Shown one piece after another: positions 14,773 to 21,964 of a DNA stretch of 37,074 bases. This DNA comes from a virus. The notes under the pieces were generated by a model. That model was not told where the DNA came from. It worked only from the letters and a program-made list of their open reading frames with translations, and searched no databases. The first letter of the stretch is position 1; each line of letters starts with the position of its first letter. Made by a program: the position numbers and the translations under genes. The stretch is from positions 1 to 37,074 of the IMG/VR virus record IMGVR_UViG_3300049740_000279; one strand, given 5' to 3'.

Positions 14773-15313
14773 TGCGTTCGTGTTCCATCATTTCCTTAAA
14801 TGCCTTAGTTGCAAAGTCAAAACATATTTTAGCTTCGTCAGCCAACTCGTCGTGTATCTTTGCTCTAATCTTTGTTTTAAGGTCGTTGACTTCTCCATCG
14901 AACTCGTACATAGTTCCTTTGCCAGGAACTTTCTTCTTAATCATTTGACCACCACTTAGGTCGCCCATATGCCTAACATACAAGTGAGCCATAATTTTTT
15001 CTTTATCGTCTTTAATAGACATAATGTGATCGGTGTATTCTTTTGTTACGTTTAATAACGTTGGCGTATTATCTTTATCTTCCCATAGTTCTTCATAGTC
15101 TGCAAAGATACGAGGTGCTCTACGCACTTCAGGAATGTCGTCGAACAATCCATGTGTCATAGCAATTACTTCTAATAGGTTATAACACGGGTGTTGATTG
15201 AATAAAAATGTAGCATAAGTCTCAGGGCTAATATCTCCGCCCATTAAGACTTTTACAAATTCTTGTCTTTCTGCGTTCTTATGATGTTCCCAAGTAAGGT
15301 CTTTTAAGCTCAT
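14765..15313 (-). CDS. ho1: Heme oxygenase
   Basis: Opens heme to biliverdin IX-alpha, CO and Fe(II) using reduced ferredoxin and O2. 182 residues. Proximal His11 lies in WEHHKNAE (the HxxAE pattern), and the distal-helix signature GDLSGGQ occurs within RHMGDLSGGQMIKKK (~113-127). LFNQHPCYNLLEVI is a typical helix. ATG at 15313 overlaps the ClpS stop (ATGA) and the 3' end overlaps the halogenase start. It supplies the substrate for the bilin reductase two genes on, as in cyanophage ho1-pebS cassettes. Confidence 0.94.
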   Translation of the reverse strand: MSLKDLTWEHHKNAERQEFVKVLMGGDISPETYATFLFNQHPCYNLLEVIAMTHGLFDDIPEVRRAPRIFADYEELWEDKDNTPTLLNVTKEYTDHIMSIKDDKEKIMAHLYVRHMGDLSGGQMIKKKVPGKGTMYEFDGEVNDLKTKIRAKIHDELADEAKICFDFATKAFKEMMEHERND

Positions 15314-15621
15314 TCTTGCTCCACTTTGATTTGTAATGGAAATCCATGACTTCTACTCAAAGTGGTTGCTTCTACGGCTTTCTGTTCTGCTATTTCAAAG
15401 TTGTAAATACCAACTACAGACGAGCCTTGCTCGTGTATCTCCATAGTTATATCTCTAGCAGTATCTGGCGAATGCCTAAAAATTCCAGTAAGTATCTCAA
15501 TCACGAAATCCATTGGGGTTGCGTTATCATTGAGGAAGATTACTTTATACATATTTGGTTCAGTAACCTTAATCTTGATCTTTTCGTCTATTTCTACGTC
15601 CATACTATTACTTATCATCAT
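15310..15621 (-). CDS. clpS: ClpS, adaptor for N-degron proteolysis
   Basis: 103 residues. The ClpS core is clear: YKVIFLNDNATPMDFVIEIL (binding-pocket Asn-Asp and Met), SPDTARDITMEIHEQGSSVVGIY and FPLQIKVEQ. ClpS delivers proteins with bulky N-terminal residues to ClpA-ClpP. GGAG precedes ATG 15621 (a second ATG follows at once). First of the overlapping clpS - heme oxygenase - halogenase - bilin reductase unit; no -35/-10 pair is obvious, so it may be co-transcribed with Hsp20 through the hairpin at 15643-15666. Confidence 0.93.
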   Translation of the reverse strand: MMISNSMDVEIDEKIKIKVTEPNMYKVIFLNDNATPMDFVIEILTGIFRHSPDTARDITMEIHEQGSSVVGIYNFEIAEQKAVEATTLSRSHGFPLQIKVEQE

Positions 15622-15642
15622 GTTTGCTCCGTTGGTAGTAAT

Positions 15643-15666
15643 TAGGGGGAAGTTGCCCTCCCCCTA
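15643..15666 (-). terminator. G/C-rich hairpin between hsp20 and clpS
   Basis: 7-bp stem TAGGGGG (15643-15649) with CCCCCTA (15660-15666) and a 10-nt loop. No T-tract follows on the minus strand, so it could be an attenuator or an RNA-stabilising hairpin ahead of clpS rather than a full terminator. Confidence 0.5.
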
Positions 15667-15673
15667 GACTTGA

Positions 15674-16132
15674 TTACTTACTGTCGATAACTGAATTATC
15701 TACAATCTTAATCTTCTTTGGTTGTAGTTCTTCTGGTACATTACGTTTTAAGTGTACATTAAGCATACCTAGTTCAAGGCCTGCACTTTCTACTTCAACG
15801 TGGTCAGCAAGTGTGAACTCTCTACGGAAGTTGCGTCCGCCAATACCCTTGTGTAGGTAATTAACTTCGTCATCTCCTTTAGGAGCAGTCCCTTCAATAC
15901 GTAACATCTTTCCATCTTTTTCGATTTCTAAGTTGTCCATGCCAAATCCTGCAACTGCTAATGAGATCATATACTCATCTTCGTTGATTTGTGCAATGTT
16001 GTATGGGGGATAACCATTTCCGTTAGGGCTATTAGCAAACTGTCTTTCAAGTTCGGTAAACATTTGGTCGAAGCCAATTGTTGCTCTGTGGAAGTGTGGT
16101 AGGTCTAGAGTTGTTAGTCTTTGTCTTGTCAT
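15674..16132 (-). CDS. hsp20: Hsp20/alpha-crystallin small heat-shock protein
   Basis: 152 residues from ATG 16132, preferred over an upstream codon because AAGGAGA precedes it. N-terminal FHRATIGFDQMFTELE and YPPYNI, then the alpha-crystallin domain (~45-135) with YMISLAVAGFGMDNLEIEKDGKMLRIEG, GIGGRNFRREFTLADHVEV and GLELGMLNVHLKRNVPEE, an exact match to the IbpA-type layout. It holds unfolding proteins for refolding and is common in T4-like cyanophages. About 100 nt upstream contains GATAAATA (16222-16229), suggesting late expression. Confidence 0.94.
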   Translation of the reverse strand: MTRQRLTTLDLPHFHRATIGFDQMFTELERQFANSPNGNGYPPYNIAQINEDEYMISLAVAGFGMDNLEIEKDGKMLRIEGTAPKGDDEVNYLHKGIGGRNFRREFTLADHVEVESAGLELGMLNVHLKRNVPEELQPKKIKIVDNSVIDSK

Positions 16133-16221
16133 TTTGTTTCTCCTTATAATAAGCAAGATTTATATTACGATGTTCCTTTTGGACACATCATGTACATTGA
16201 GCTCTTCTCTTTGTACACATT

Positions 16222-16245
16222 TATTTATCTCGGATTTACGAGATA
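16222..16245 (-). terminator. Hairpin over a stop codon, with a GATAAATA late-type box
   Basis: 7-bp stem TATCTCG (16226-16232) with CGAGATA (16239-16245) and a 6-nt loop that holds the TAA stop of the upstream oxygenase. GATAAATA (16229-16222), one mismatch from TATAAATA, runs out of its 3' arm toward hsp20. No T-tract is present. The remainder of the 16133-16221 gap shows nothing further except AAGGAGA before hsp20. Confidence 0.45.
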
Positions 16246-16793
16246 TTGACAAAAAAGAACTGATTTAGGCTAAATCTGCCTGGTCCTTGTACAGGATTGA
16301 CAGCATGTAGCTCAAAACTAGGGAATATCATAATGCTATTGTTTACTATATCAGGTGTGTAACGATGCTCCGTAAACACTAGTTCTCCGCCTTTATAGGG
16401 CTTTGGTTCCCTATAAAACAAGCTAACTGCTGACATAACTGCACTATCTCTATGCCCATGGTATAGTCCATTTTCGTACATATTCAGCTGAGTAACATCA
16501 AAATTACTTTGCCAAATAAACTGTGAAAATATGTTTTCTTTTAATTCTTCTTCTAAATTGAATATTTTTCTATTGTGTTTAAGGATTTTACTTTTGCCAC
16601 GATTATCAGCAAAGTGTCTATCCACATGCACACTAGTCATATTCATTGCTCTAGGATCACCTTCATCTCTAGTGTCCTTGCAATACTGTTGCAACTCATC
16701 TATTTCTTGCCATACTTCTGATAGTTCACTTGGTGAAAAGTAATCGTATATAATCGTATGATAAAAGGGTTCTTTGAAATGTTTAACTTGCAT
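16236..16793 (-). CDS. Fe(II)/2-oxoglutarate-dependent oxygenase
   Basis: 185 residues. H114-x-D116 in YHGHRDSA, distal H163 in SFELHAVNPV and R173 in GRFSLNQFFF; KGGELVF lies between, as in prolyl-4-hydroxylase-like enzymes. The N-terminal half is helical (LSEVWQEIDELQQYC). The start is inside the end of guaC (11-nt overlap). Substrate unknown. It differs strongly from the other oxygenases in the window. Confidence 0.88.
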   Translation of the reverse strand: MQVKHFKEPFYHTIIYDYFSPSELSEVWQEIDELQQYCKDTRDEGDPRAMNMTSVHVDRHFADNRGKSKILKHNRKIFNLEEELKENIFSQFIWQSNFDVTQLNMYENGLYHGHRDSAVMSAVSLFYREPKPYKGGELVFTEHRYTPDIVNNSIMIFPSFELHAVNPVQGPGRFSLNQFFFVNIS

Positions 16794-17898
16794 TAAACTG
16801 ATTGAACACTTGATTTACCTGTTGTGTACATCTTACGAATGTAGTACACTTTGGCATGTCCTTAATACGTTTAGCACCAATGTAAGTACAAGTAGATCTT
16901 AGTCCACCAAGTATCTCTGTTAGTGTACCTTCTACTTCTCCTTTGTAAGGAATAGAAACAAGTTTGCCTTCAGCACCTCTGTATCCATCTTTACGTGTAC
17001 CATGTGTTGCCATTGCCGCATCTGAACTCATACCGTAGAACTCAACAAAGTTTTGTTCTTCAAAACGTGGAACATAAGTTCCGTTGTCTAACTTGTGAGC
17101 ACCACCTGTTGCAGTATGTTTTGTAATAATGTTACCGCCACCTTCTTTGTGTCCTGCTAACATACCGCCAAGCATAACAAAGTGAGCACCTGCTCCAAAG
17201 GCTTTACTTACATCTCCTGGATACACACAACCGCCATCAGCAATAATGTGTCCACCAATACCGTTGGCCGCATCAGCACATTCAATAATGCCTGATAGTT
17301 GTGGCACACCAACACCTGTCATTAGTCGTGTAGTACATACTGATCCTGGACCAATACCACACTTAACAATGTCAGCACCTTTAATAATAAGTTCTTCTGT
17401 CATCTCTGCTGAAATAACATTACCAGCAATAATAGTTTTGTCTGGATATGCATCACGTAAACGTGCAATAAAGTCTGCATAGTTTTCATGATAAGCATTT
17501 GCAACATCAACTGTAATAAATTTAATGTCTGGATACATTTCTAAGACTGCTTTCATAGTAGCATAGTCTTTTGCATCTTTATCCCAAATAACTCCTGTAC
17601 CTGTGCAAACACTTAGGTACTTCATCTTAACACCTTGACTCTGTTCTTTCCAGTCATCAACGGAGTAATGCTTTCTCATAATAGTAAGCATTTTGTGTTC
17701 TTGTAATACTTTGGCCATTTCAAATGTACCAACACCGTCCATGTTACTTGACATGATAGGTACACCAGTCCATTCATTACCGTGATGAAATCTAAATGTA
17801 CGAGTTAGATCCACATCACGTCTGCTTTCTAATTTTGATCTCTTAGGTTTAAACAGTACGTCTTTATAGTCTAACTTAATGTCTTGTTCAATTCTCAC
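16783..17898 (-). CDS. guaC: GMP reductase
   Basis: Converts GMP to IMP and ammonia with NADPH, recycling guanine nucleotides to the IMP branch point. 371 residues, near E. coli GuaC (347). IEQDIKLDYKDVLFKPKRS, SSNMDGVGTFEMA, IAGNVISAEM, catalytic Cys188 in GPGSVCTTR, DGGCVYPGDVSKAFGAGA, FYGMSSDAAM and LGGLRSTCTYIGA follow GuaC rather than IMP dehydrogenase, and there is no CBS pair. A ~20-residue insert (THTATGGAHKLDNGTYVPRF region, ~270-292) is extra relative to E. coli. GTG start overlaps the stop of the oxygenase before it (GTGA). Confidence 0.95.
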   Translation of the reverse strand: MRIEQDIKLDYKDVLFKPKRSKLESRRDVDLTRTFRFHHGNEWTGVPIMSSNMDGVGTFEMAKVLQEHKMLTIMRKHYSVDDWKEQSQGVKMKYLSVCTGTGVIWDKDAKDYATMKAVLEMYPDIKFITVDVANAYHENYADFIARLRDAYPDKTIIAGNVISAEMTEELIIKGADIVKCGIGPGSVCTTRLMTGVGVPQLSGIIECADAANGIGGHIIADGGCVYPGDVSKAFGAGAHFVMLGGMLAGHKEGGGNIITKHTATGGAHKLDNGTYVPRFEEQNFVEFYGMSSDAAMATHGTRKDGYRGAEGKLVSIPYKGEVEGTLTEILGGLRSTCTYIGAKRIKDMPKCTTFVRCTQQVNQVFNQFNAS

Positions 17899-18497
17899 TT
17901 TTTAACTCCGTAATTAAAAGAGACTGCAATCCGTTGCAAATCACTTTGGTTTGATTTAACTTGATGTTTGACCCAGCTAGGAAAGATTACTATCATTCCG
18001 TCTTTTGGAGGATACGTTGCCATTGTACTTGTTATTGTATTATATGAATCAAAGTTATCTGGAATATAATACTGTGCATCATCGCCTCTAAAAAATTGTA
18101 AGTCACCCATATTCTCTGCAGGAACGTCTATATAAAATACACCACTCAACATAGCATCTTGGTGGTTGTGTAATGTATGATATGCTCCCGGACCATTAAT
18201 GTTAATCCAGAAGTTTTGGAATTCTAATTCAGGTAGTCCCATAGTTTTGCGACAGTAGTCTACTTGTGCATCTAGTTCTTTTACAAACGTATTAAGAGCA
18301 AACACATAGTTAGGATCAACTAAATTAATGTTCTCAATACTGCGACTATGCCAACCATTCATATTACTGTTGCCACCAAGGTTAGGTTCTTTTGCCTGCC
18401 ATGCAAGAGCAATTTGTTTTAATGAATCTCTATCAATTGATTCTACATAACCTGCAAATACAATCGATGGAAACCAAAGGTCAGCTTTTAAACTCAT
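17895..18497 (-). CDS. Fe(II)/2-oxoglutarate-dependent oxygenase (TIGR02466-like)
   Basis: 200 residues. FWININGPGAYHTLHNHQDA with H112-x-D114, SGVFYIDVP, GDLQFF, then FPSWVKHQV with H178 and RIAVSFNYG with R189. The HxHxD arrangement and the long loop before FPS are those of the TIGR02466 group common in T4-like marine phages. Lies between bS21 (copy 2) and guaC with a 4-nt overlap to guaC. Substrate unknown. Confidence 0.87.
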   Translation of the reverse strand: MSLKADLWFPSIVFAGYVESIDRDSLKQIALAWQAKEPNLGGNSNMNGWHSRSIENINLVDPNYVFALNTFVKELDAQVDYCRKTMGLPELEFQNFWININGPGAYHTLHNHQDAMLSGVFYIDVPAENMGDLQFFRGDDAQYYIPDNFDSYNTITSTMATYPPKDGMIVIFPSWVKHQVKSNQSDLQRIAVSFNYGVKK

Positions 18498-18498
18498 A

Positions 18499-18738
18499 TT
18501 AAAATCCTAGTTCTTTATTACGTTCTCTCATCGCTTTCAAGTGTCTAGCTCGTCCAGCCGCCTTGGCTTTCTTTCGCTTTAAACTTGGCTTCTCATAGTG
18601 TTGTTTTTCTTTGTATTCGATCAACACACCTTCTAATGCAACTTTCTTTTTGAACTTTCTTAAAGCCCCTGCAAAGTCACCATTACGCACTTCTACTTTT
18701 AGACCCGTCTTTGGCCTGTCGTTGCTGTACTTTGACAA
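18499..18738 (-). CDS. rpsU: Ribosomal protein bS21 homologue, copy 2
   Basis: 79 residues. Core VEVRNGDFAGALRKFKKKVALEGVLIEYKEKQHYEKPSLKRKKAKAAG is plainly bS21, with a 13-residue N-terminal extension (MSKYSNDRPKTGL) that copy 1 lacks. The start codon is TTG with AAGGAGA about 9 nt upstream; it lies inside the 3' end of the gene at 18683-19114 (56-nt overlap). A dedicated promoter lies in that gene's coding region (18797-18826). Identity to copy 1 is confined to the core, so the two are old paralogues or separate acquisitions. Confidence 0.92.
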   Translation of the reverse strand: MSKYSNDRPKTGLKVEVRNGDFAGALRKFKKKVALEGVLIEYKEKQHYEKPSLKRKKAKAAGRARHLKAMRERNKELGF

Positions 18739-19114
18739 AATAGTTTTCTCCTTCTGCTATCTGTCTAATATCATAAACTCTATTGATATTAAGTATATTA
18801 TACTGCATCTCTGCCTGGTTTGTCAAGTAATATGTTTTATCAAAACTTAACAAATGACCAATTATCCATTGCGACTCTTTAGTGTTATCAATATCAATAA
18901 TAATATAGTTAACACTTTGAGCAACGTCTAGTACCCAAGCAATGTCATTCTCGTCTTCCGAAAGATACAAATTGATAGGTGCGTCTGAAAGTTCTTTTAA
19001 CATATCGTTAAATTGTTCTTTAACTGTAACAGACGGATTAAGCAATAAGAAACTAAGGTTATCGTTTAATAACTTGTCAGGTGAGGTAATTAGATTTACT
19101 GTTGGCTTAGACAT
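18683..19114 (-). CDS. Conserved phage protein, unknown
   Basis: 143 residues from ATG 19114; a GTG 13 codons upstream is possible but less likely. Alpha/beta pattern with alternating strands and helices (PTVNLITS, INLYLSEDENDIAWVLDVAQS, VNYIIIDIDN, SQWIIGHLLSFDKTYYLTN, ILNINRVYDI), suggesting a small Rossmann-like or response-regulator-like fold. The basic tail (QQRQAKDGSKSRS) overlaps the bS21 start. Function unknown. Confidence 0.72.
   Translation of the reverse strand: MSKPTVNLITSPDKLLNDNLSFLLLNPSVTVKEQFNDMLKELSDAPINLYLSEDENDIAWVLDVAQSVNYIIIDIDNTKESQWIIGHLLSFDKTYYLTNQAEMQYNILNINRVYDIRQIAEGENYFVKVQQRQAKDGSKSRSA
18797..18826 (-). promoter_or_regulatory. Sigma-70-like promoter of bS21 copy 2, inside a coding region
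   Basis: TTGACA (18826-18821), 18 nt, TATAAT (18802-18797). It lies within the gene at 18683-19114 and gives bS21-oxygenase-guaC-oxygenase independent expression. Confidence 0.78.
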
Positions 19115-19216
19115 AGTAATATTACTTATTCTTGTGGATTGTTTGCCAAACACTATTCTGGCTCTGTTCTGAATTTTGTTTATAGTTTGGTTCTATTACT
19201 TCAGTAAAGTCAGGTC

Positions 19217-21181
19217 TTATTCTTGAGTCTTGAGTCTGACTTGTTTGTTCTCTACTTTGGTTATGTACGAAGTTTTTTTTTGAGGTAGCTTTTGTCTAGT
19301 ACCTTGTTCGCCTTCACCTAGTTGGGTAACTTCTAATTCAGCTTCTTTGTTAGCGGCCTCTACCCAGTCATTCCATTTATCTAGATCGTCCGTTTCAATC
19401 ATCTCGTTATTAAGTTCTTCTTGACTAGGTTTTTTATTAAAGTCAAGCTCTAATTGATTTGGGTCAGCAACTACTTCAGGAGTTTCAATTTTTGTAGGTA
19501 CTACAGGTTCTGGGTCAATGTCTGGGAACAATAATAATTGATCACTATGTTCACTCTTAGTTGGTTCTTCTTCTTTTTCAAAGTCTGGTGGAACATTGTC
19601 AGCAATAGCTTGGGCTCTTGCTTGTTCGTATTCCCTACGTTCTTCTTCTGCTAGTTCTTCTGGGCTAACATCTTCAAACTCAGGATCGTCTTGTGGATCG
19701 TCCTCGTCTGACTTTGGGCGGCCGCCTCCACCTGTACTACCACTGTTTACCCAATGGAATGTATACTGTGAAGCAATAAGCATTAATACTGCTAATGGAT
19801 CAAATACAAATATAATAATTATAATAACCCAACGTACTGCTTCTTCAAGCATATTGTTATCGGCTGTTTCGCCATAAACAAATTCAGCAATGTATTTGAT
19901 AGGTCCTACTTCTGCTTCTAACTGACGATACTCACCTTGTAGTTTATATTTTTCTTCAATAATAGTATCTAGTTCTGTTTCAGCATTTTTAATCTTAGCT
20001 AGTTGTTCTTCAACTTGTGCATCAATATCATCTGCATTACTTGTGTCAGCTAATTGAGAACGTAGTCTTTCAATTAGTTCTTGACTGTTCTTAACTGAAT
20101 CTTCAGCACTTTGACGTAGTCTATTAATTTCATCTCTTGCTGTCTGTATAACAGGAGATTCTGTTTGACGTACTTCGTCAATCTTACCTAGCATTACAAG
20201 TTCACGTTCTTTGAGTGCAGGTATTTGTTTTTCTCTAATATCTTTAATTACGTTGCCTAAACGGAAACGTTCCATGTCAACAGTTTTCTTAGCATCAGTA
20301 CGTAGTTGAGATACATCATTTTGTATTTGTGTAATTCTATCACGTTGAGCTTTGACCCATTTAGCAAGAGCTGAACGAGTGTTGCCACCAAATAGTCCAT
20401 CACTACTTACACCAATGATAGCCTGGCCTGCTCTTACTTCGCTTTGTTCTGTTGATTGTAGTTGATTAGTAACACGAATAATCTCTGCTTCAATAGTATC
20501 AATACTATCTAATAATGGTTGTACTGCACTTGTATCTTGTTCTAGTGATGCAATCTTATCTTCGTACTCTCTTGCACTAGCTTCTAAACGAAGGACTTCT
20601 GCACTAATAGTTGCAAGTTGTTCTTCATAAGGTTTAGTACGTGCTGAGTCAGTTTCTCTAGCGTCTTCAATAATTTTGTTCTGTTGTTCAATAGCAGGTT
20701 TGATACGTTCAAATGCTTTGTCAATACGATCTTGTTCTTTATCAATCTGAGATTGTATGTTAGCGTCACTACCTGAACCACTAGTTTCTAATGCTTCAAT
20801 TTTATCATCAGCTCTATCAATAACTGCATTAAGTCTTACAATCTCATTTTCAATTTGTTCTACTTTTGCAATGCTTTCTTCGCCTGCACTTGTTTGTTCG
20901 ATGTGAGCTTTACTTAAGAAACCAAAAATACCCATACTTGTAATAAACATGAGTACTACGACAGCTATACTTAAATAAGTTTTAAGCCACCATGTTGCTT
21001 GACCCCAATACCTGTGTAGCCATACTGCGGTAACAAGTTTACCAACTTCAAGTACACCACCCATAATCATAATAGGTATAGCCGCCGCGGCAAAGATAGC
21101 CACTAGTCCTGCTATGGAGTAATATATTGCTACTGCTGATATAGATATAGCAGATAAAAAAGTTAGTATTCCTATTAACAT
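19217..21181 (-). CDS. Inner-membrane protein with long coiled coil and acidic tail
   Basis: 654 residues from ATG 21181, chosen for AAAGGAA just upstream. Membrane segments at ~4-22, ~24-42, ~66-88 and ~451-471 enclose a long coiled-coil region (~100-430), which should lie on one side of the membrane. Within it, GVSSDGLFGGNTRSALAKWVKAQ (~257-279) resembles a peptidoglycan-binding-domain core, hinting at a periplasmic location. The C-terminal ~175 residues are acidic and low-complexity, with QLLLF (548-552) and QLELDF (576-581), which look like bacterial sliding-clamp binding peptides. It ends the lipoprotein operon. Function unknown; possible roles are superinfection exclusion or envelope scaffolding. 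Confidence 0.8.
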   Translation of the reverse strand: MLIGILTFLSAISISAVAIYYSIAGLVAIFAAAAIPIMIMGGVLEVGKLVTAVWLHRYWGQATWWLKTYLSIAVVVLMFITSMGIFGFLSKAHIEQTSAGEESIAKVEQIENEIVRLNAVIDRADDKIEALETSGSGSDANIQSQIDKEQDRIDKAFERIKPAIEQQNKIIEDARETDSARTKPYEEQLATISAEVLRLEASAREYEDKIASLEQDTSAVQPLLDSIDTIEAEIIRVTNQLQSTEQSEVRAGQAIIGVSSDGLFGGNTRSALAKWVKAQRDRITQIQNDVSQLRTDAKKTVDMERFRLGNVIKDIREKQIPALKERELVMLGKIDEVRQTESPVIQTARDEINRLRQSAEDSVKNSQELIERLRSQLADTSNADDIDAQVEEQLAKIKNAETELDTIIEEKYKLQGEYRQLEAEVGPIKYIAEFVYGETADNNMLEEAVRWVIIIIIFVFDPLAVLMLIASQYTFHWVNSGSTGGGGRPKSDEDDPQDDPEFEDVSPEELAEEERREYEQARAQAIADNVPPDFEKEEEPTKSEHSDQLLLFPDIDPEPVVPTKIETPEVVADPNQLELDFNKKPSQEELNNEMIETDDLDKWNDWVEAANKEAELEVTQLGEGEQGTRQKLPQKKTSYITKVENKQVRLKTQE

Positions 21182-21239
21182 ATGGTTTCCTTTTGTATAC
21201 ACTATTTACCTGCCTTTTTATTGTTAATTAAGTTACTAT

Positions 21240-21668
21240 TTAAGTTTGAAACCGCCAACCTGGGTGTCCTGATTCTTTACAAGCAATTTCTTTGAAGATT
21301 CGTTCTTTACTTTTGTAGTGTAAACGTGTCACTACAGTTCTACAATAACCTGACCCTTGTGGGAATGTAGATAATATTTGTACTACACCATTTGTTCCTG
21401 TAGTATTATTATACCAACTAGTTGTTTGTCCGTTTTCAGAGTTATCTAGTGCAAAGAACAATGCTCGTTCTTGTTTCATACGGTCTTCAGTTGGAAGTCT
21501 ATACCAATGCCATTTAGTAACGTTTACTAATATATTAACATATCCATTATTAGGCTGATATGTTGACTGTACACTTGCATTAGTAGTTTGAGAAGTTGTT
21601 ACGTCAGACCCAGTTGTGCTACATGCACTAGTAAGGGCTATCAACAATATACCAACGAGAGCTCTCAT
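21240..21668 (-). CDS. Lipoprotein resembling 17-kDa surface antigens
   Basis: 142 residues from ATG 21668 (AAAGGAAAAG upstream). Signal peptide with lipobox LTSAC, so Cys ~16 would be lipidated. The mature part carries GQTTSWYNNTTGTNGVV, GYCRTVVTRL and EIACKESGHPGWRF, the spacing of the 17-kDa surface antigen/CR...AC...W family of alphaproteobacteria. Expected in the outer membrane. It overlaps the lipoprotein before it by 41 nt and follows the LPP20-like gene, making three lipoproteins in a row. Confidence 0.82.
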   Translation of the reverse strand: MRALVGILLIALTSACSTTGSDVTTSQTTNASVQSTYQPNNGYVNILVNVTKWHWYRLPTEDRMKQERALFFALDNSENGQTTSWYNNTTGTNGVVQILSTFPQGSGYCRTVVTRLHYKSKERIFKEIACKESGHPGWRFQT

Positions 21669-21963
21669 AATCTTTTCCTTTGAATAAACAAGCATAGCCT
21701 TTTCTTTCAACCATCTTGCCATTAATATTAACGGAATACCAGTGTTCTCTACAGTTAGATCCTAATCCCATTTTAGGAGGAATCAACTTCTTTACTGGGC
21801 TGTCTGAACAGGTAAGTGTCGTTTCACTGCTAACAGTTTTATCATTAGATTTTTTAATGATTTGATCTGTTTCACAATACTGCATCTGAGTTTTACCCAA
21901 AGGAGGTGTCGTGCTACAAGCCGACACTCCGAGGATTAGTCCAAGTAACAGGAGTATCCTCAT
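21628..21963 (-). CDS. Lipoprotein, unknown
   Basis: 111 residues. MRILLLLGLILGVSAC is a compact lipoprotein signal with Cys16. The mature part has four more cysteines in pairs (QYCETD, LTCSD, SNCREHW, YACLF), suggesting disulphides in the periplasm, and ends with ESSRWYIVDSPY. The CREHW...GYAC pattern is like surface-antigen lipoproteins, so it may be a distant relative of the next gene. Starts 2 nt after the LPP20-like gene's stop. Confidence 0.8.
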   Translation of the reverse strand: MRILLLLGLILGVSACSTTPPLGKTQMQYCETDQIIKKSNDKTVSSETTLTCSDSPVKKLIPPKMGLGSNCREHWYSVNINGKMVERKGYACLFKGKDYESSRWYIVDSPY

Positions 21964-21964
21964 G

